64,000 bases of DNA from NCBI GenBank assembly GCA_017451685.1, contig JAFTNV010000017.1, positions 26,502-90,501 on the forward strand. Direction: 5' to 3'. How positions within the stretch are numbered: the first letter of the stretch is position 1; the number at the start of each line of letters is the position of its first letter. This DNA is from Alistipes sp. GTDB lineage: Bacteria; Bacteroidota; Bacteroidia; Bacteroidales; Rikenellaceae. A program made the position numbers and the translations under genes. Shown here piece after piece: positions 45,765 to 53,299 of the stretch. The notes under the pieces were generated by a model that saw only the letters and a program-made list of their open reading frames with translations, was not told where the DNA came from and did no database searches.

Positions 45765-45794
45765 TTGTCGCGATAGAATATTTTTATACCTTTG
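45765..45794 (+). promoter_or_regulatory. Bacteroidetes-type promoter for glutathione peroxidase
   Basis: TTG at 45765-45767, 19 bp, TACCTTTG at 45787-45794; about 60-base AT-rich leader. Confidence 0.75.
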
Positions 45795-45855
45795 CATCGG
45801 AACAGAATTTGAAACAACCGAAAACGTATAACAAATAAAAAAACGACAATAGACT

Positions 45856-46446
45856 ATGGATACAAGGATTAAGGCATGCTGCTCGGCAGCGAAGGGCAAT
45901 AAGAATCTTTACGACTTTGAGGTGATGGCCGTGGGAAACAAGCGTGTGTCACTTGCCGACTACAAGGGCAAGGTGGTGCTCGTGGTTAACACGGCGAGCA
46001 AGTGCGGCTTCACGCCACAGTACGCTGATCTTCAGGCGCTATATGCCAAGTATAAGGGTCGCGGCCTCGAGATTCTCGACTTCCCCTGCAATCAGTTTGG
46101 CGGTCAGTCGCCCGAGAGCGACAGCGAGACGGTGCAGTTCTGCCAGCTCAACTACGGCACGGAGTTCCCGCAGTTCAAGAAGGTAGAGGTGAACGGCGCA
46201 AACGAGCTGCCGTTGTACACGTGGCTCAAGGCCGAGAGGGGATTCGAGGGCTTCGACGAGGGACACAACCTCGCGCCCGTGCTCGACAAGATGCTACGCG
46301 AGGCGGATGCTGACTACGACAAGAAGTCGGACATCAAGTGGAACTTCACTAAGTTCCTCATCGACCGCGAGGGTCGCGTTGTGGCACGCTTCGAGCCCAC
46401 GGCCGACATGGCACGCATAGAGGAGGCCATCGAGAGGCTGCTATAG
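45856..46446 (+). CDS. Glutathione peroxidase family thiol peroxidase
   Basis: 196 residues. Seen: VNTASKCGFTPQY (peroxidatic Cys in the place of selenocysteine), the LDFPCNQFGGQSP block with the Gln of the triad and the usual resolving-Cys region, and IKWNFTKFLIDREG with the Trp/Asn. These bacterial enzymes mostly use thioredoxin. An N-terminal extension of about 15 residues has two Cys (KACCSAAK). With the reverse rubrerythrin nearby it forms an oxidative-stress neighbourhood. Confidence 0.9.
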   Translation: MDTRIKACCSAAKGNKNLYDFEVMAVGNKRVSLADYKGKVVLVVNTASKCGFTPQYADLQALYAKYKGRGLEILDFPCNQFGGQSPESDSETVQFCQLNYGTEFPQFKKVEVNGANELPLYTWLKAERGFEGFDEGHNLAPVLDKMLREADADYDKKSDIKWNFTKFLIDREGRVVARFEPTADMARIEEAIERLL

Positions 46447-46484
46447 GGCATTAGACCCCCAAAAACGAAATTTATCGGCCAAAA

Positions 46485-46516
46485 TTTTGGATATTAGGAA
46501 ATAATATCTATCTTTG
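46485..46516 (+). promoter_or_regulatory. Promoter of the tRNA-Cys gene
   Basis: TTTTG at 46485-46489, 19 bp, TATCTTTG at 46509-46516; the tRNA starts 31 bases further on. Confidence 0.8.
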
Positions 46517-46546
46517 CACTCCGATTGGGGGAATAACCCGAGGCAT

Positions 46547-46617
46547 GGTCTGATGGCCGAGTGGCTAGGCAGAGGTCTGCAAAACCTCGTACAGCGGTTC
46601 GAATCCGCTTCAGACCT
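46547..46617 (+). tRNA. tRNA-Cys (GCA anticodon)
   Basis: 71-nt cloverleaf: acceptor ggtctga/tcagacc (7 bp), D arm gcc/ggc, anticodon arm gaggt-ctgcaaa-acctc with anticodon GCA, T arm agcgg-ttcgaat-ccgct. Discriminator U, as expected for tRNA-Cys. CCA is not encoded. Its 3' end is the insertion site of the mobile element; the restored gene is intact. Confidence 0.95.
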
Positions 46618-46618
46618 C
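46606..46618. repeat. attL: 13-bp direct repeat in the tRNA-Cys 3' end
   Basis: cgcttcagacctc occurs here in the tRNA 3' end and again at 56360-56372. The two copies bound the integrative element. Confidence 0.8.
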
Positions 46619-46623
46619 ACATA

Positions 46624-46656
46624 AACAGCGTTAGAAGTGCTTCTAACGCTGTTTTT
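46624..46656 (+). terminator. Terminator downstream of tRNA-Cys, supplied by the element
   Basis: aacagcgttagaag (46624-46637) pairs perfectly with 46640-46653, then a T-run. It lies inside the left end of the element and so replaces the chromosomal terminator. Confidence 0.88.
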
Positions 46657-46719
46657 CATTTGGTTTGTACGGCATTTGTACGGCAGCGGTCGGCTTTGTA
46701 ATACCGTTGGTGCAGTGCA

Positions 46720-47595
46720 CTACTCTTGGAGGCTTATTGCGGCACTACTCTCCTCAATAGAGTTATTAAGCGTATCGAACCATTTAGCAAGCACTGGATT
46801 GTCATCGCCACTGTCTATTTGTTGCTCAACTATCTTTTTGGCATCGCTATATGCGGATACGGCATTCGCGTAGTCACCAATAGCATTATAGACATAGCCC
46901 TTTTGTGCAAGCGCAGAGACATCTACTGATGGATGATACCTAACCCTATTTACAATCTCTGCCCAGCTATCAATTATATGGAGCATATCCCCATAGTGAT
47001 CTGTTTTTTCGTATAGTGTATCGAGAATGTTAAAGGCGTAGTCGAATATATTTTTATATCTTTCTTCATTGCCTGTTAACGATAGTTGCGCTCCGATCAT
47101 CGTAAAATCGAAGTGGAAACACTGAATCATCAACTCTATGGCATCGGTCTCGGGCAGATGATCGTATGCCAAGAAGCCGAGCACCTCATCGTGGAAAGCC
47201 ATACGCACCTCACAATCATATAGTGCAAGGTCGATATTTAATCGGTTGTCGCGATACAGCTTGACAGCCTCCTCCTCGCGTCCTTCATTGCAGAGCCACA
47301 CGAACTTATGCCATAGCTCCTCGGCATCGGCAAATGTTTGCGAGAGCATCTGTTGTACATCATCGGCGTTGCGCACCTCTTCGTTAATCTCGGCTAATGC
47401 CTCAATAGTCGTTTGATCATAATTGCGACATTTACCGACTATCTCACATTTTACACTATCGAGCATCAGCATATACTCGACCTTATCGTTTTTAGGCTCA
47501 ATGGGCCATGGCGTCTTATCCTGTTGCTTATGGGGTGTTTGCGCTCCGCACGCCACGGCAAGGAGCATCGTAAAAATTAGTATTAGGTGTTTCAT
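46720..47595 (-). CDS. Cargo lipoprotein with TPR-like C-terminus
   Basis: 291 residues. Lipoprotein signal MLLAVAC (Cys near 16). The rest is helical. Near residues 238-262, ALAQKGYVYNAIGDYANAVSAYSDAKK fits a tetratricopeptide repeat. No known family. It is the last of four minus-strand cargo genes, 5 bases after the 381-residue protein. Probably a periplasm- or outer-membrane-facing part of the same system. Confidence 0.65.
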   Translation of the reverse strand: MKHLILIFTMLLAVACGAQTPHKQQDKTPWPIEPKNDKVEYMLMLDSVKCEIVGKCRNYDQTTIEALAEINEEVRNADDVQQMLSQTFADAEELWHKFVWLCNEGREEEAVKLYRDNRLNIDLALYDCEVRMAFHDEVLGFLAYDHLPETDAIELMIQCFHFDFTMIGAQLSLTGNEERYKNIFDYAFNILDTLYEKTDHYGDMLHIIDSWAEIVNRVRYHPSVDVSALAQKGYVYNAIGDYANAVSAYSDAKKIVEQQIDSGDDNPVLAKWFDTLNNSIEESSAAISLQE

Positions 47596-47600
47596 AGTTG

Positions 47601-48746
47601 TTAGTTAGTTCTAATATTCGTTCGCATTGCTAATACGGCAGCCTCGCCGACTAAGGCAAATTCGCCTAAGAGGTAGTGTCGCTTGCCACGCCAGCAGATT
47701 GTGCAACCCGCAAGTTCGGCGGTGGAGAGTAGTCGTTTGCATAGCTTCCAATCACCGAAGTATGTCGCACTGCCAATGGCAAAGGCTGTCCCCGATGGGC
47801 TTAAACCAAAGATAATAGGCCCTGCATCGTGGTCGAAGCGAAATAGTGGCGAGCTGCGGCGGTACTCTCTGAGGGCACTTATCGGGTTGCTGCGTAAAAA
47901 CACACTCTTCATCTTATTGTACTGCTTTTCGGCAAAAACACTATCTATGAGTGTGAGGTAATAGCAACTCAGCGCGCTATAACTACCTCGTATTCCGCCC
48001 TTGTGCTTAGGTGTGCGTAGGGCCAATAGCAGTCCACTATCCCTATGCAGCCACTCTCGCTGCGCCTTATCTAACCAAAGAGAAACCATATCTGCATATT
48101 TGCCCTCATATAGTTTAGAGTAGTTGTGCAGTGCTACTATGGCAACAAGCATATCGGGGAGAAAGACTACACCATTGGGGAATGATGGCAACGACAGGTC
48201 CTCCCGTTTTATCATCCTACGATGCATCGCCTCACAACACCTATGTAGCCAATCGTCATATTTGCCACCGCCATCCGCCTGCTTGTAGTTTGTTATCATC
48301 CATGCCAAGAGGCTCAGGTAGGTCATGTGGCTCTTATCCCCATCGAGCGAAGAGAGAGCATCCTCCCTAAACCAATGGGTGTCATACTCCCTTAACTCTG
48401 GAAATAAGACTATATCGACAAGCGAACTTATGCGTTTTATGGTACGGTCTCGCTCCTCGGGATAAATGCGACTGATGTTTACAAGTGCAGCAGACAGCAT
48501 CGCACACGAGTATATCGCCCACTCGCCGCCATAGTGCCGACCAAGCATCTTGGGCATAGAGTTGAGCAACGCCTTAGGCTCCACGATAATCTTCTCGCAG
48601 AGCCACTCGGCTCGCTCAATGATATCCCTGCGTTCTCGTTGCCAATCGTGAATATCACGACGGGGCAGAAGAGAGAGCACAAACCTATATGGCGCAACGA
48701 CGAGCCATACAGCAGAGAGCATTATAAACTTTAATCTATTTAGCAT
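47601..48746 (-). CDS. Cargo membrane-anchored helical protein, unknown
   Basis: 381 residues. One N-terminal hydrophobic segment (MLSAVWLVVAPYRFVLSLL), then a mostly helical domain with repeated Tyr, Trp and Leu (YLSLLAWMI, CYYLTLI) and the motif DHDAGPIIFGLSPSGTAFAIG. The look is that of an alpha/alpha-toroid, as found in some glycan-active or linalool-dehydratase-like proteins, but I cannot assign a family. Its start codon overlaps the stop of the 49-residue peptide (ATGCTAA), a sign of coupling. Confidence 0.6.
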   Translation of the reverse strand: MLNRLKFIMLSAVWLVVAPYRFVLSLLPRRDIHDWQRERRDIIERAEWLCEKIIVEPKALLNSMPKMLGRHYGGEWAIYSCAMLSAALVNISRIYPEERDRTIKRISSLVDIVLFPELREYDTHWFREDALSSLDGDKSHMTYLSLLAWMITNYKQADGGGKYDDWLHRCCEAMHRRMIKREDLSLPSFPNGVVFLPDMLVAIVALHNYSKLYEGKYADMVSLWLDKAQREWLHRDSGLLLALRTPKHKGGIRGSYSALSCYYLTLIDSVFAEKQYNKMKSVFLRSNPISALREYRRSSPLFRFDHDAGPIIFGLSPSGTAFAIGSATYFGDWKLCKRLLSTAELAGCTICWRGKRHYLLGEFALVGEAAVLAMRTNIRTN

Positions 48747-48889
48747 AATCCAGCGATTAGGAGTGCTGCCCAGGCAATAACAATGGCGATATCGCCTAAG
48801 CCGCCTTGTAACATTTTAAGTGGCCAAAGTAAATCCCAATTACTTATCCAGCACATAAACACATAAATAACTATCGCAGCTGTAAGCAT
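48740..48889 (-). CDS. 49-residue membrane peptide of the cargo operon
   Basis: Small reading frame between the 381-residue protein and the ADP-ribosylglycohydrolase. It begins MLTAAIVIYVFMCWIS and has two hydrophobic stretches separated by KMLQGGLGD. The stop TAA overlaps the next gene's ATG, and the start lies 26 bases after the ADP-ribosylglycohydrolase stop. Position, hydrophobic character and coupling support it; there is no strong Shine-Dalgarno, which is usual in Bacteroidetes. Confidence 0.5.
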   Translation of the reverse strand: MLTAAIVIYVFMCWISNWDLLWPLKMLQGGLGDIAIVIAWAALLIAGLC

Positions 48890-48915
48890 AATATTTTCAA
48901 TGGTTTAGATTGTTA

Positions 48916-49794
48916 TTACTTATTCATATTGTTCGACACTACTCTCGCAAACTCTTTGAGCACCTCAACCATCTCCTTGGGGAGGTATTCTAGGGCTTTG
49001 CGAGCAATCTTATCTGGTACGCCATAGTAGGCAGCGGCAATGCTACCTGTTGTTGCTCCGAGAGTGTCAGCATCGCCACCCAACGAGATTGCCAAGCGTA
49101 TGGCATCCTCGAAGTCAGTGCTATCCAAAAAGGCTATAATAGCTTCGGGACAAGTGCCTTGACAAGTTCCGTCGAACTCATAGCTGGGGCGTATGTTGTC
49201 GCATGAGCGATCCATATCGTAGACGAACTCGCGGGCGATATACTTGCGAATTGTCTCCTTTGGTAGATGTTGTCGAGCAAGGAATATTGCCGAGGCAATA
49301 GACTGTGCACCCTTGATACCCTCGGGATGGTTGTGCGACACCTCGGCAGACTTTCGAGCGAAGTCGAGAGCCTCATCAAGCGTAGTGGCGAAGTAGCCAC
49401 ACGCACTTACACGCATACCTGCGCCATTGCCGAAGGAGTTGTATGGTCGCTGATCCTCCTCATACTCCGACACAAGCCAGCGGTGGAACATACCGCCATA
49501 GCCTCGCCATAGATGTTTTCTACCCCAGCTACGCATAATATCGGGCAGTGTGTTGTTGCTTACGGGGCGAGTTTCGCTTTTGGTAAGCCAATCAGCCACG
49601 GCAATGGTCATCACCGTATCGTCCGTAAAGTCATTTGCATCGGTAAAGAGTTCAAAGTTATACTCTTTGTTTCGCTTGAACTCAAGCCTTGAACCTACAA
49701 TATCGCCAATAATTGCTCCGAGAACACCTCTGTGTACCTGCTTCAAGGTGTCGTCATCGTATTTATATGGCTCGTGGTTAAATAGTCGTTTCAT
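48916..49794 (-). CDS. ADP-ribosylglycohydrolase (DraG/ARH family)
   Basis: 292 residues. Metal-binding motifs of the family: GAIIGDIVGS (residues 26-35), FTDDTVMT (56-63) and SLGGDADTLGATTGSIAAAYYG (237-258, with D241, D243 and T244). All di-metal ligands seem present. Such enzymes remove ADP-ribose from protein side chains, or break down related compounds, often reversing the action of an ADP-ribosyltransferase. No transferase gene is in this element. First gene of the four-gene cargo operon. Confidence 0.9.
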   Translation of the reverse strand: MKRLFNHEPYKYDDDTLKQVHRGVLGAIIGDIVGSRLEFKRNKEYNFELFTDANDFTDDTVMTIAVADWLTKSETRPVSNNTLPDIMRSWGRKHLWRGYGGMFHRWLVSEYEEDQRPYNSFGNGAGMRVSACGYFATTLDEALDFARKSAEVSHNHPEGIKGAQSIASAIFLARQHLPKETIRKYIAREFVYDMDRSCDNIRPSYEFDGTCQGTCPEAIIAFLDSTDFEDAIRLAISLGGDADTLGATTGSIAAAYYGVPDKIARKALEYLPKEMVEVLKEFARVVSNNMNK

Positions 49795-50068
49795 AGTTAG
49801 TTTGCTGTATTATTATATTCTTCTTGACATCTTTTTATAACAAGATCAATCATAAGGAGATAACCTTTTATATAAAACTCTCACTAGTGTCCCATTAAAA
49901 TTGTCAACCACCCTTGCAAATTGCTAAATAACAATAATTTACAGCGATTTTCAATGAGAACCGATTTGAATTTTTAATTTCACTGATACCAATTTTTCAA
50001 CGGATTAGTATCGCTAATTATCAACAAGTTAGAAAACCGATTCTATCAAAAATGTCTTGAATGCGAGT

Positions 50069-50896
50069 TTAATTTGGGTTATTATCTCCATATAAACCCG
50101 AAAATGCAGAGCGATAGTTATCTGCCGCCATCTTCATCCTCTTGCCGGGTGTTGGTTGTTGCGATATTCGCTGCTGAGTTTGGGCGAAGTGGCGATTTAG
50201 CTTGGAGTAGCTAAAAGCCTTATCGACCTTCGATCCGCTGAAAGTATAGCCATTCTTGGTGAACTTCACTCCCTCAATAGTCGAGGTTAAGCCTTTATGC
50301 TTAAACTCGGTATCAATGCCCTGTTTGCGTAACGCACTTGTCAGGTCATTCCAATTGCAACATCTCGGCAGAGCGTTACGGATAGCATCATAAATTTCAT
50401 ACTTCGTTTTATCAGGTTCTTGCAATCGGTGGCGTTTAACATTTTCCTTGCTCGGAGCTATATAAAGACCATATTTATTTGACAAATCCCTGCATACCTT
50501 TACATTTCGTATTCGCTCATTTCTGTCGGTTATGCGTTTGCCATTCCCGTCAATTCGATTGAGAACAAGATGCAGATGCGGATGCTCTCTATCATTATGG
50601 CGAACGATCAACACTTGCGTATCCCCGTAGCCCATACGGCGAAGATATTCATCGGCAATCTGCATCATCATCCTATTCGTAAGTCGTTCCTTATCCTGCA
50701 CCGAGAAGTCAAGCGAAATATGGGCTACGGGCTTGGCGATAGGATTAAGCGAGGCTTGCATACGAAAACTATCAACTATATGGTCAATGCTGTCGTTTCT
50801 CAATCCTCTGCTACCAAGTGGCTCGGCATCGGGCTTTTGTAATACATAATTTACCACACCACGAAAATCTGCACCTTGTACTATCTTACCTATCAT
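50069..50896 (-). CDS. Relaxase/mobilization nuclease (MOB-P type)
   Basis: 275 residues. N-terminal Tyr candidate at Y17 (GVVNYVLQK), SFRMQASLNP, and the three-His metal motif RHNDREHPHLHLVLN (H100, H107, H109). It would nick the element's oriT and lead the strand into a helper conjugation pore. It is shorter than many relaxases, with no long C-terminal domain. The 5' end overlaps MobC by 11 bases. Confidence 0.9.
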   Translation of the reverse strand: MIGKIVQGADFRGVVNYVLQKPDAEPLGSRGLRNDSIDHIVDSFRMQASLNPIAKPVAHISLDFSVQDKERLTNRMMMQIADEYLRRMGYGDTQVLIVRHNDREHPHLHLVLNRIDGNGKRITDRNERIRNVKVCRDLSNKYGLYIAPSKENVKRHRLQEPDKTKYEIYDAIRNALPRCCNWNDLTSALRKQGIDTEFKHKGLTSTIEGVKFTKNGYTFSGSKVDKAFSYSKLNRHFAQTQQRISQQPTPGKRMKMAADNYRSAFSGLYGDNNPN

Positions 50897-51248
50897 CTTT
50901 TATGCGGCTTATTAGATCGTCAATCTCGCTTGCTAAATTGCGGTACTCTGTTCTCGCACTCACATAACCTGCGGCATTAGCCTTGCGAGAAATCTGATTA
51001 AGATTATTTGCCATACCTGTCAGTTTAAGGATATGCTGGAGGTGCTGTGGACGCAATCGCTCACGCACCACCGAGGAGGCTGATACTCGGCGGAGATACT
51101 CGCTCAAAGTAACACCTGCTCGTCGAGCCTTCTCCTTTAACGAAAAGTACTCTTTGGTTGCAAAGCGCACTGTAATTTTATACTTGCGTTTTTCGGTTGC
51201 CGCCATAGGTGTGCGACCTTCGTTATTGCGATTTTTTATTGTTCTCAT
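50886..51248 (-). CDS. Mobilization protein MobC (relaxosome accessory)
   Basis: 120 residues. Basic N-terminus, ribbon-helix-helix-like KYKITVRFATKEYFSLKEKARRAGVTLSEYLRRV, then the MobC block LKLTGMANNLNQISRKANAAGY. It would help the relaxase open oriT. The probable oriT is just upstream (51249-51331). Confidence 0.88.
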   Translation of the reverse strand: MRTIKNRNNEGRTPMAATEKRKYKITVRFATKEYFSLKEKARRAGVTLSEYLRRVSASSVVRERLRPQHLQHILKLTGMANNLNQISRKANAAGYVSARTEYRNLASEIDDLISRIKDDR

Positions 51249-51331
51249 ACTGGTTATGTTTTAGGTTATTATTTAGGTTAGACCATCGGGATTTCATAGT
51301 TTCTGTCGGACAGAAACACAAACTTGCTCTC
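51249..51331. other. Candidate origin of transfer (oriT)
   Basis: The gap ahead of mobC holds a perfect inverted repeat gtttctgtc-g-gacagaaac (51299-51317) next to AT-rich sequence. A gap upstream of mobC-mobA is the usual oriT place; the nick site cannot be read. Confidence 0.45.
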
Positions 51332-52225
51332 CTACATCTTAAATCCTCGTTTCTGTTTCGCTACGACCCGTTTTCGAGGCTGTTGTGAGCGCAGATAATC
51401 GTTCAAATCCTTATGCCTACGATAAAAATCCGACTGGTCTATAACTTTGCTTTGAGGGCATAATCGCTCTATCTCGGCGAGCGCTTTTCGTCCTGCATCA
51501 TCGTTATCCAAGAAGGTATAGATGCTACGATGACGAGCCAAAAACGGCACTGCTTTTTGCACATTGGCAACCGAGTTTAATACTGCGATATTACAAGTTG
51601 GCGAGTCGTTTCGCTTGATGGTTAGATAGGAAAGAAGGTCCATAAAACCCTCAAAGGCGAGTGCCTTATCGCTACCGTTGTCGATGGTCGTAATATGCTT
51701 CGGTGTGCTACACCCTTTGAATCTTTCGGAGCGCAGTTCCCAACCACCATAGTCGTTACGAAAGCCGATGGCGAAGTAGTTGTGCTCGCCAACCGAGTAA
51801 TGTACCTCACGACAAAATTTCTTGGCAATGGAGGTGTCGATGGCTCGGCTTTCGAGATAGTTCACAAGTGCTGGGTGGCATAACGGATAGTCGCCTAATA
51901 CTTGCAACCTATTCGGCAAAGTGTGTAAAGTTTGCAAAGTAACAAGAGTTGAAGTCGAAATATTGTCGTTTTGCAATCGCTCTACTGCCTGCTGAAAGTT
52001 GCACCTCTCGACCTCCATCACAAGGTCGATAATCGAGCCGCCACGACCCACGCCGAAGTCGTACCAGAGGTTCTGCGTATAGTCCACCTTAAAACTTGCA
52101 TCTTGTTCCTCACGAAGCGGTGAGAGATAAAATCCATAACGAGAGTTCTCCTGCTTGGGCGTGATGCCTCGTTGCGCCAAATAGTTGCGAATCGAGATAA
52201 GTTTGATGTCTTGAATTGTTCTCAT
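51332..52225 (-). CDS. Toprim-domain DNA primase
   Basis: 297 residues. The N-terminal half looks like a CHC2-type primase domain (YGFYLSPLREEQDASFKVD, then FGVGRGGSIIDLVMEVERCNFQQAVERL), but the zinc-binding Cys/His are missing. The toprim fold follows (ALAFEGFMDLLSYL with the Glu, then FLDNDDAGRKAL with the DxD). Common in Bacteroidetes mobilizable elements, where it may prime the transferred strand or element replication. Confidence 0.87.
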   Translation of the reverse strand: MRTIQDIKLISIRNYLAQRGITPKQENSRYGFYLSPLREEQDASFKVDYTQNLWYDFGVGRGGSIIDLVMEVERCNFQQAVERLQNDNISTSTLVTLQTLHTLPNRLQVLGDYPLCHPALVNYLESRAIDTSIAKKFCREVHYSVGEHNYFAIGFRNDYGGWELRSERFKGCSTPKHITTIDNGSDKALAFEGFMDLLSYLTIKRNDSPTCNIAVLNSVANVQKAVPFLARHRSIYTFLDNDDAGRKALAEIERLCPQSKVIDQSDFYRRHKDLNDYLRSQQPRKRVVAKQKRGFKM

Positions 52226-52273
52226 AGCTGCATAGTATTACTGTGAAAGAAGAATATATTTCTCTTTCACTGA

Positions 52274-52561
52274 TTATCTTTTTATAGGGATGATTTGATT
52301 GAGAGCCGACTCTACATCGCTCTCGCGGAAGAGTACACGCCCACCGATTTTGTGAGCGCAGATTTTGCCGCGATTAACCCAATCGGTGAGCGTCACAAGC
52401 GATATGCGTAGTCGCCGTGCCGTTTCCTGACGAGTGAGATATTTAGTGTCTGATTTTTGGCGCAGAGGTCGCAGCTGCTGCAACTCGTCGCGTAGGGACT
52501 CTCGTATCATTTCCGAGAGCTGGTCGGCGGTCAAGCCGTTGAGATAAATTTCCTTTGCCAT
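52274..52561 (-). CDS. Helix-turn-helix excisionase-like protein
   Basis: 95 residues. C-terminal MerR/excisionase-type HTH: KYLTRQETARRLRISLVTLTDWVNRGKI, then HKIGGRVLFRESDVESAL. Such proteins direct excision of Bacteroidetes elements. N-terminal helical segment with SEMIRESLRDEL. Confidence 0.85.
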   Translation of the reverse strand: MAKEIYLNGLTADQLSEMIRESLRDELQQLRPLRQKSDTKYLTRQETARRLRISLVTLTDWVNRGKICAHKIGGRVLFRESDVESALNQIIPIKR

Positions 52562-52640
52562 AGCGTTTTACATTTTTGTTACGCTGCAAAGGAACGGCTT
52601 TATTTTCGGCTACTAAAACCGTTTATTTCGTTACTTGGCT

Positions 52641-52748
52641 ATGACATTTGATGACACATTTGTGCCTATCTATGCCAACAATTTTGAGTTAGACTTGATA
52701 TGGTCACAATGTGTCATCGTATGGCATCTTGTGGCATAGTTGGCATAG
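52641..52748. repeat. Repeats upstream of the excisionase-like gene (possible iterons or Xis sites)
   Basis: atgacacatttgtg (52651-52664) is echoed inverted at 52705-52717, and ctatgccaac (52670-52679) has its exact complement at 52739-52748. TGGCAT appears three times at 52722-52746. The gap 52562-52822 has no gene. Confidence 0.5.
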
Positions 52749-52779
52749 GTCTGTAAAGGTATAAAAATATTTTGCAAAG

Positions 52780-52808
52780 AAAAGAGGGCAACGACCCGCT
52801 GCCCTCAT
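52780..52808 (-). terminator. Terminator after the 146-residue HTH gene
   Basis: gagggca (52784-52790) pairs with tgccctc (52800-52806); on the minus strand it is followed by a T-rich run. Confidence 0.7.
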
Positions 52809-52822
52809 TGTATAATACTGAT

Positions 52823-53263
52823 TTAATTTGAGTTATCCTCTTTTAATAAATACTCTTTCAATGCAGATTTTATTGCATCGGCAGAGTAGTAATAGATATT
52901 GTCCTCCGTTCGGGAGTGGTCACGACAATCCATCAACCACTTACTTTTTAGCCATCGGTCGAGAGTTGGTCGAGTGATGCCTAACGCCTTTGCTAAATCT
53001 TGTTTGCATAGCAGTCGCTCACCCTGCATATTGGTTATAAATAGCTCGTTGCGATGTGCCGCCAACCAGTGGTCAAGCCTATACAAAGATTTCTCAACTC
53101 CCTTCAACTCTTGCTCATAACTCTCGTATGCCCACACACGCAAGCTCCCCGTATCAAAGTTGGCAAACTCCTCTCGCTTGCTCAACTCCGCAACAAGCGT
53201 TTCGTAACACTCCAACTCCGGGGCTTTAATCTCTATCTTTCGTCTGCGAGGCATAGATTTCAA
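52823..53263 (-). CDS. Element HTH protein, function unknown
   Basis: 146 residues. Near residues 89-115 the segment LLCKQDLAKALGITRPTLDRWLKSKWL reads as a helix-turn-helix. The N-terminus is basic (RRRKIEIK); the rest is helical and charged. Likely DNA-binding regulator of the element. An internal Met at residue 4 is an alternative start. Confidence 0.65.
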   Translation of the reverse strand: MKSMPRRRKIEIKAPELECYETLVAELSKREEFANFDTGSLRVWAYESYEQELKGVEKSLYRLDHWLAAHRNELFITNMQGERLLCKQDLAKALGITRPTLDRWLKSKWLMDCRDHSRTEDNIYYYSADAIKSALKEYLLKEDNSN

Positions 53264-53299
53264 ATAAGAGCTATGTTACTACACACATTTTGCATACTT

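Noticed and set aside
49795-50068. Insertion-sequence remnant in the AT-rich gap between the cargo operon and the relaxase
   Set aside because: No terminal inverted repeats or transposase fragment could be recognised; only AT-rich sequence is seen.
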